Shown: piece by piece, positions 37,662 to 42,087 of the stretch
Position numbering within the stretch: position 1 is the first letter of the stretch
Layout: each line of letters starts with the position of its first letter
Assembly (NCBI GenBank): GCA_026387615.1
Contig: JAPLLI010000042.1
Span: 1-42,087, forward strand
Source of the DNA: Nitrospirota bacterium
GTDB lineage: Bacteria > Nitrospirota > Nitrospiria > Nitrospirales > Nitrospiraceae
DNA: 42,087 nt
Direction of reading: 5' to 3'
Program-made: the position numbers and the translations under genes
The notes under the pieces: generated by a model
What the model was told of the DNA's origin: nothing
The model's input: the letters and a program-made list of their open reading frames with translations, nothing else
Databases searched by the model: none

Positions 37662-38460
37662 CTATTTGTGTTTGAGCTCCTCTAGCTTCTTGAGTTCTTG
37701 TTCCAACAGTTGATGCTGACGCTCGAGGTCCTTGGGTTCGTAATATTGCGGGTCGTAGCGAAAGATCGCGCCGACAAAATAGCGTGTCGCCAACATGGCC
37801 AGTGCTCCGAGGATCGAGAGCAGCACGACGATCAGGATCCAGGAACGATTGCGGCCGCGCCAGGATGTCGGAGTATGGCGGGGGGGGGCGGAGATGGCGA
37901 CGCGTGATCGGGATCACCACCGTCGATCGAGCAATCTGCTCGACCGTCCCGGAAAATGAAAACGCTGCTGGTCGAGGAGAGCCTTCTGTTGTAGCCTGGT
38001 GCCCTTCTTCGGGCAACGGCGGTGGTAGCGGTCCATTCCCGAGGCGCAATTGTCGTTGGACAATGTTGCTGAGTTCAGGCTGTCCGTCGAGCCCGAGCAT
38101 GATGATGTCATCCAGGGTCAGGATCGATACCAGCCTGCCTTCTTCATCGACGATCGGTAAACGGCGGATGCCATGGAGGCTCATGAGTTCGATGGCAATG
38201 CGGAGTTCCTGGTTTCGAGGGACCGTCACGGGCGGGGCTGACATGATATCGCGGACCAGGACGGTGTTGCTCTCCAGCCCGGCCGCCATGACCCGAGCCA
38301 CTAAATCACGATCCGTCAAGATCCCGACCGGCTTCTTCTCTTCCACCACGATCACATCGCCCACCCTCTGCGTCACCATGAGGGTCGCTACCTCGCAGGC
38401 CAAAGCCTCCGGCGTGACCGTGTAGACCGTCATCGTCAACCCCTGTGCGTCAATGCTCAT
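37662..38460 (-). CDS. CBS-pair protein with C-terminal membrane helix, frameshifted at C9
   Basis: The first 190 residues contain two CBS domains (about 10-62 and 70-125; GDVIVVEEKKPVGILTDRDL, then HGIRRLPIVDEEGRLVSILT), which usually bind adenosine nucleotides. After VVIPITRR a run of nine C (9 G at 37880-37888 on the plus strand) shifts the frame. With eight C the frame continues into a membrane helix (SWILIVVLLSILGALAMLAT), the segment FRYDPQYYEPKDLE, and a coiled coil (QLLEQELKKLEELKHK) ending at 37662, giving 265 aa. As written, the CBS frame instead runs out-of-phase to 37567. The ATG at 38460 follows a weak ACGGGG site. Confidence 0.8.
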
Positions 38461-38539
38461 GTTGGACCCCGTTTCATCGGAGGTATCCTGCCAGGGTTGG
38501 CGATTGAAGTCCAAGGATGTTTTGTTGGTATTGTGATGA

Positions 38540-39145
38540 CTAGGAGTGGGGTTTCGCGAAGCCTTCCATCCGGAGCCTTTCCGCGACATTCTGCCCATCC
38601 ACGAAGACATCGGCCACGAGGCGATTGTAGACATCTCGCCCATGAGGGACGATGTGGACCAGCCCGTTGTGCAGCAACTCTTCCAGCCGTAGCTTGGCTG
38701 CCGGTCCGCCTGGCTCGCTCAGTTCCGGCGTGTCGATGCCTTTGAGTCTGACTCGCTCGGCTCCGTAGTGAAAGGTGTCGCCATCGACCACGTAGATTTG
38801 CCGTCCGTCGACCGTGCGCTCTGCTCCGCCGAGTCGCGCGAAGCTTTGCCGCCGAAGCAGCGATTGCAAGCTTCGGCTAGGGGATCGGCGCAATCCGTTG
38901 CGTCTCTTGTGAGGATGGAGTCCCTTTTCACGGTGCAGCCGGTGGGGATGGATGGTGCTCCCCGCTTGGGGGGCTGGTTTCCGGCAGAGATCACAAGAGG
39001 GGCGAAGTTCCGATTCTGGTGCACCGGGCCTTGTGGACAAGGATGAGGGCGGGGCCGTTGATGGTTGGGCCAAGATTTGAGGGGAACAGATCAGGATAAA
39101 GCCGATAGCGACATATGCAGCAAAGGGGGCTCGATTTTGCGTCAT
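38540..39145 (-). CDS. Secreted staphylococcal-nuclease-like (SNase) protein
   Basis: A 201-aa protein with a signal peptide (1-26, cleavage after ILA), a long Pro/Arg/His-rich middle with two cysteines (SCDLCRK), and a C-terminal SNase domain (about 115-201) with VVDGDTFHYGAERVRLKGID, TPELSEPGG and the GRDVYNRLVADVFVDGQNV block. Metal-binding Asp and Arg positions of the thermonuclease family are recognisable. The domain is compact and ends shortly after the last motif. The start at 39145 (GAGG upstream) gives the signal peptide; the frame is open to 39310. It probably degrades nucleic acid outside the cytoplasm. Confidence 0.85.
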   Translation of the reverse strand: MTQNRAPFAAYVAIGFILICSPQILAQPSTAPPSSLSTRPGAPESELRPSCDLCRKPAPQAGSTIHPHRLHREKGLHPHKRRNGLRRSPSRSLQSLLRRQSFARLGGAERTVDGRQIYVVDGDTFHYGAERVRLKGIDTPELSEPGGPAAKLRLEELLHNGLVHIVPHGRDVYNRLVADVFVDGQNVAERLRMEGFAKPHS

Positions 39146-39348
39146 GATCCTCGCGGAAAAGCACAGTCCATGCCAGAGCGGTCGGTTGACAACGGAAAAA
39201 GCCGCATGCTGGAATGACGCTCGTTGTAGGGGCTTAGGGCTGATGGTGCCTAGCAAGAACTCAACGGGTCGCCACGGGCTCCAGCGTTCGTGTTGCTCGC
39301 CATCCGCCATTCGTTCGTTGGCCGGTCTACGATTTACGGAGGATTTTC

Positions 39349-39579
39349 ATGGACATGATGGGACGTGTGGGGCTGATCGAGGTGCCGATCTTGATCGCAC
39401 CGGATCTAAAGGTCTGGATGGATCGCATGATCAAGGAGGGCAAGATTGCCATTCCTCCTGGCGGGACGCTGGAAAAAGGCTCGCTCTATTCAATGTTTAT
39501 CCGCATGCTCCTGCATAACGCGATGGAAGAGCAGAAGCGGCAGGAAGTGTTGGATATGGAGGACGAGGACGACGAATAA
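39349..39579 (+). CDS. Small acidic-tail hypothetical protein, 76 aa
   Basis: A 76-aa protein with no recognised family. It begins MDMMGRVGLIEVP, contains an amphipathic helix (about 18-32) and a second helix with many Met (LYSMFIRMLLHNAMEEQKR), and ends in an acidic tail (DMEDEDDE). ACGGAGG lies seven bases before the ATG. It may bind a partner through the acidic tail. It is divergent from the SNase gene and followed directly by a palindromic repeat. Confidence 0.75.
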   Translation: MDMMGRVGLIEVPILIAPDLKVWMDRMIKEGKIAIPPGGTLEKGSLYSMFIRMLLHNAMEEQKRQEVLDMEDEDDE

Positions 39580-39706
39580 GGAAGCTGTTGAAAACGGCCG
39601 CCAGCATCGTTCTCGCCTCGAAAGCAACCTCAACGTAGCCAGGGGCTACGCCTCCGGTGCTTTCTTCGGCTGCGGCCTTGCTGGACGGCCGTTTTGAACA
39701 GCTTCC
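39580..39706. repeat. Palindromic intergenic repeat (REP-like)
   Basis: Outer arms 39580-39605 and 39680-39706 are complementary with one mismatch and one bulge. Inside, CGTAGCC (39634-39640) pairs with GGCTACG (39644-39650), and GAAAGCA pairs with TGCTTTC. The whole can fold as a cruciform of about 127 nt. It starts at the base after the stop codon of the 76-aa gene. It resembles repeats I associate with Nitrospira genomes and may also stop transcription. Confidence 0.75.
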
Positions 39707-39739
39707 CGGGTTGGAGTTTTGCAGGGGAACCGTTTCGCT

Positions 39740-39776
39740 CAAGGGCTCAACGTATGTAACGTACGTTGAGCCCTTG
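39740..39776. repeat. 15-bp palindrome
   Basis: CAAGGGCTCAACGTA (39740-39754) and its exact complement (39762-39776) around a seven-base loop. There is no T-run on either side, so it is a hairpin or REP-like unit rather than a classic terminator. It lies between convergent genes. Confidence 0.7.
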
Positions 39777-39827
39777 GGCTATCTGTGACTTTGCTGTATC
39801 TGAAACGATTAAAGTTTGTATCCCGCA

Positions 39828-39856
39828 GGATACGAGAGACGCTTCACGAACGACGC
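39828..39856. repeat. Heptad-CGT array E (single arm)
   Basis: On the reverse strand: GCGT, CGTTCGT, GAAGCGT, CTCTCGT, ATCC. It ends two bases from the hemL stop codon. No partner arm is seen nearby. Confidence 0.65.
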
Positions 39857-39858
39857 GA

Positions 39859-41142
39859 TTAAAGGCTCTTGAATGCGGAATGAGCGGCTTTGATCGTGGC
39901 TTCGATGTCGTGGGTTGAGTGAGCGGTCGAGAGGAAGGCTGCTTCGAATTGCGAGGGAGCCAGGTAGACGCCCTGCTCCAGCATCTTGTGGAAAAAATGC
40001 CCGTAGCGTTTCGTATTCGCCTGCTTCACGCTATTCCAGTCGGTCGCCGGACCGGACATAAAGAACGAGGTGAGCATGGAGCCCACGCGCGTTTGCGTGA
40101 GCGGCACGCCGGCTTTTTTGGCTGCGGCACCAATGCCTTGGGCCAAGGCTGCCGATTTGTCTTCCAGTTTTTTGTAGACTCCGCGGGCCTTGAGCTGTTT
40201 GAGCGTTTCAATGCCGGCGGACACGGCCAAGGGATTGCCCGATAAGGTGCCAGCCTGATAGACCGGCCCGGAGGGCGCGATCAGATCCATGATCTCTTTC
40301 CGTCCTCCGTAGGCTCCGACCGGCAGGCCTCCGCCGATGATTTTCCCCAGCACCGTCAGATCCGGCGTAATACCGTAGAGCGTTTGAGCCCCGCCATAGG
40401 CGACGCGAAAGCCGGAAATCACTTCGTCGAAAATCAGCAGGATATCGTGTTCTGCGGTCAGCCGACGGAGCGAGCGCAGAAAGTCCGGCGCAGGCGGCAC
40501 GACGCCCATGTTGCCCGCGACCGGCTCCAGAATGATGCAGGCCAACGAGCCCCGCTGTTCCTTGATGATCTGTTGCACCGCCCGGATGTCGTTGTAGGGG
40601 ACGGTCAGGGTGTGTTTCGCAAAATCGACCGGAACGCCCAGCGAGTCGGGAATCCCTAACGTGGCCAGACCGGAACCGGCTTTCGCCAGCAAATAATCGC
40701 TGTGGCCGTGATAGCAGCCTTCAAACTTGAGAATGTTGTCCCGTTTCGTAAACCCACGGGCCACGCGAATCGCGCTCATGACGGCTTCGGTGCCGGAACT
40801 GACCAGCCGGACCTTCTCCATCGAGGGGAAGGCCTGGTTGATCATGCGGGCGAGGGTGACTTCCAGTTCGGTCGGCGCGCCGTAGCTCGTGCCGTTCGCG
40901 GCAGCTTTCTTGATGGCGTTGATGATGGCCGGGGCTGCATGGCCCAAAATCATCGGGCCCCATGACAGGATATAGTCGATGTAGCTGTTCCCGTCGACGT
41001 CGTAGAGGCGAGCGCCTTTGGCGCGTTTGATGAACCGGGGTTGGCCTCCGACAGAGCGGAAGGCCCGCACCGGACTATTCACCCCTCCGGGAATCAACTG
41101 CTGGGCGTCGGCAAATAGTTTGGCGGAACGAGTCGTTTTCAT
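39859..41142 (-). CDS. hemL: Glutamate-1-semialdehyde 2,1-aminomutase
   Basis: A 427-aa PLP enzyme converting glutamate 1-semialdehyde to 5-aminolevulinate in the C5 haem pathway. The PLP lysine is K267 in [17 protein letters not shown]; other motifs are [36 protein letters not shown] and FDEVISGFR. The length and lysine position match the family. ATG 41142 is chosen; an in-frame ATG at 41163 would include the promoter. The -10 box lies 11 bases before this ATG with no ribosome site, suggesting a leaderless or very short leader mRNA. Confidence 0.96.
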   Translation of the reverse strand: MKTTRSAKLFADAQQLIPGGVNSPVRAFRSVGGQPRFIKRAKGARLYDVDGNSYIDYILSWGPMILGHAAPAIINAIKKAAANGTSYGAPTELEVTLARMINQAFPSMEKVRLVSSGTEAVMSAIRVARGFTKRDNILKFEGCYHGHSDYLLAKAGSGLATLGIPDSLGVPVDFAKHTLTVPYNDIRAVQQIIKEQRGSLACIILEPVAGNMGVVPPAPDFLRSLRRLTAEHDILLIFDEVISGFRVAYGGAQTLYGITPDLTVLGKIIGGGLPVGAYGGRKEIMDLIAPSGPVYQAGTLSGNPLAVSAGIETLKQLKARGVYKKLEDKSAALAQGIGAAAKKAGVPLTQTRVGSMLTSFFMSGPATDWNSVKQANTKRYGHFFHKMLEQGVYLAPSQFEAAFLSTAHSTHDIEATIKAAHSAFKSL

Positions 41143-41153
41143 AATGGGGGCGC

Positions 41154-41182
41154 ACAGTACCATGCAGCGGGTTGTTGGTCAA
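41154..41182 (-). promoter_or_regulatory. Promoter of hemL
   Basis: On the reverse strand, TTGACC (41182-41177), a 17-nt spacer and TACTGT (41159-41154), with the ATG at 41142, 11 bases later. Only about five bases of leader are possible. Confidence 0.65.
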
Positions 41183-41200
41183 GAAACCACAGTCGGAAAA

Positions 41201-41270
41201 CGCTGAGCAGTGAGCGATGAACGATGAAGGGCAAAAGGACCGAAACTCAGCGCTCTGCGTTTATCGTTCA
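41201..41270. repeat. Interleaved inverted words between hemL and barstar
   Basis: CGCTGAG (41201-41207) pairs with CTCAGCG (41246-41252), and TGAACGAT (41218-41225) pairs with ATCGTTCA (41263-41270). The nested arms cannot all pair at once. The region is short and non-coding, apart from the last three bases, which are the barstar stop codon. Confidence 0.4.
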
Positions 41271-41798
41271 CAGTTTGTTTGAGGGGAGCTTGCGTGGTGC
41301 GCTTGGCTCTGCGCTGATCTCGTTCATTTCCCAGCGGGCGCGTTGGGACTTCTCCCGCTCCGATACGGCGAATAGCACGTGAAAAGGCGTCGCTCGGCGC
41401 GTCCCCATGCCGGCCTGTCCGCTTCCCCAGGCCTCTCCCGCATCGCTCAAGATCTCAAGAAACGTTTCATACTCGTCTTCGTCGTCAGGCAGGACCTGCG
41501 CCGCCTCGGTGATCAGTACAACATAGCCCTTGGCCGGCAGCCACTCCAGGTCGGCCAGACATTCTTCCAGGGCATCCCAGTTGTGGCCGAAGTAGTCCGG
41601 GAAATCCAAGGCGCGGGCAAACTCGGTCAAGAGGCCGGCGGTGGTTCGGCACTTGTTACCCTTGATGACTTTCAGTGTATAGCCGGCCGGCGCATGCACG
41701 AGGGACTCAGCTTTTTGTCCGGCTTTCACGATCAGCAAGGAGGCCCAGGGAGCCTTGGTCGACTGCAGGTAGGCTGGTAATATGAGCTTGGTTGTCAT
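41268..41798 (-). CDS. Barstar-family ribonuclease inhibitor
   Basis: A 176-aa immunity protein of the barstar family. The core (about 41-130) carries LKVIKGNKCRTTAGLLTEFA, then ARALDFPDYFGHNWDALEEC; D75 corresponds to barstar D35, and barstar D39 is replaced by Glu (E79). It should block the active site of the barnase-like enzyme encoded just upstream. The ATG overlaps the stop of that gene (ATGA), so the two are co-translated. Extra N- and C-terminal segments (about 40 and 40 residues) make it longer than the roughly 90-aa classic barstar. Confidence 0.88.
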   Translation of the reverse strand: MTTKLILPAYLQSTKAPWASLLIVKAGQKAESLVHAPAGYTLKVIKGNKCRTTAGLLTEFARALDFPDYFGHNWDALEECLADLEWLPAKGYVVLITEAAQVLPDDEDEYETFLEILSDAGEAWGSGQAGMGTRRATPFHVLFAVSEREKSQRARWEMNEISAEPSAPRKLPSNKL

Positions 41799-42087
41799 GG
41801 TCTGTTATTTAATGGCGTAAACGTGCGGTAATGGTCCCCGCTGTAGTAGGCCCTGCCGCTGTCTTGCTCGATGACGATCCGTTCCGCATCACGCGAGCGG
41901 CCTCGCATTTTTGGATTTACATCATACTCGTGATAGTGACCGGAGGGTAGGCGCCGTTCACGATTGTGAAACTCACGTCCTCCGATATAGCCTGGGAGGG
42001 GTTCCCCATGCCTGGCTTGGAGTTGGGTCAGGAGGTCCTGCGCCTTCTGAGGCGCGGTTATCGTGGGATTGACCGATTCCACCGCCT
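41795..42087 (-). CDS. Barnase-like ribonuclease (partial, cut by window edge)
   Basis: The C-terminal 97 or so residues of a microbial RNase of the barnase/N1 family. GYIGGREFHNRERRLP is followed by the catalytic Glu in HEYDV (about residue 52 counting from GTG 42082), Arg in AERIVIE (68) and His in SGDHYRTF (84), matching barnase E73, R87 and H102. The frame is still open at the window edge, so an N-terminal signal or a longer toxin part may lie outside. The stop overlaps the barstar ATG, giving a toxin-immunity pair. Confidence 0.85.
   Translation of the reverse strand, partial: AVESVNPTITAPQKAQDLLTQLQARHGEPLPGYIGGREFHNRERRLPSGHYHEYDVNPKMRGRSRDAERIVIEQDSGRAYYSGDHYRTFTPLNNRP

Overview
The window is GC-rich, densely coded chromosomal DNA. 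It most resembles a Nitrospira-like (Nitrospirota) bacterium. The evidence is the gene style, KA-rich and zinc-ribbon mini-proteins, Gram-negative envelope genes (heptose synthesis, SurA-type chaperones, YbgC) and palindromic intergenic repeats of a kind I associate with Nitrospira. There is no rRNA or tRNA marker, so the taxonomy is inference.

Layout. 1-140: right end of an insertion sequence. 244-4241: a secreted Lys/Ala-rich protein with a strong hairpin behind it, exonuclease III, a 56-aa zinc ribbon, a dicarboxylate/amino-acid symporter and an MscS channel. 4400-7600: two 24-aa MATKKAA peptides, a BaiN/HI0933-type flavoprotein, a zinc-ribbon PilZ protein and a hypothetical protein. 7691-10157: lemA and two TPM-domain genes, with a large palindromic repeat inside the unit. 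10207-15404: murJ-ogt, a hypothetical protein coupled to an isoaspartyl peptidase, mtgA (reverse) and engB. 15280-21361 (reverse): rfaE2-mfd-ppiC-surA, with the surA-like 3' end antisense to engB. 21833-26797: a giant hybrid histidine kinase. 26877-33029: a small protein, dinB, an SprT-like protein, a deoxyhypusine-synthase-like protein, gmhA, a divergent stand-alone CARF protein, a four-helix-bundle protein, ybgC and a 37-aa membrane peptide. 33508-37570: a second, paralogous hybrid kinase broken by a 59-bp deletion. 37662-42087: a CBS-domain membrane protein frameshifted at a C9 run, a secreted nuclease, a small acidic protein, hemL, and a barstar/barnase pair cut by the window edge.

How the genes fit together. 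Envelope functions dominate: heptose (gmhA, rfaE2), peptidoglycan (murJ, mtgA), outer-membrane protein folding (surA/ppiC) and MscS. DNA repair is the second theme (xth, ogt, mfd, dinB, sprT). Signalling is supplied by two near-duplicate PAS/GAF hybrid kinases about 7 kb apart, a PilZ protein and a CBS protein.

The least explained signal is a family of intergenic arrays built from 7-nt words ending in CGT. They occur as inverted pairs at 28228-28395, 31961-32406 (enclosing the four-helix-bundle gene) and 32811-32902, plus a single copy at 39828-39856. Other points of interest are a CARF protein whose C-terminal HEPN-like motif seems to lack its arginine, several promoters whose -10 box lies 6-11 nt from the start codon (probable leaderless mRNAs), and two genes broken by specific indels.
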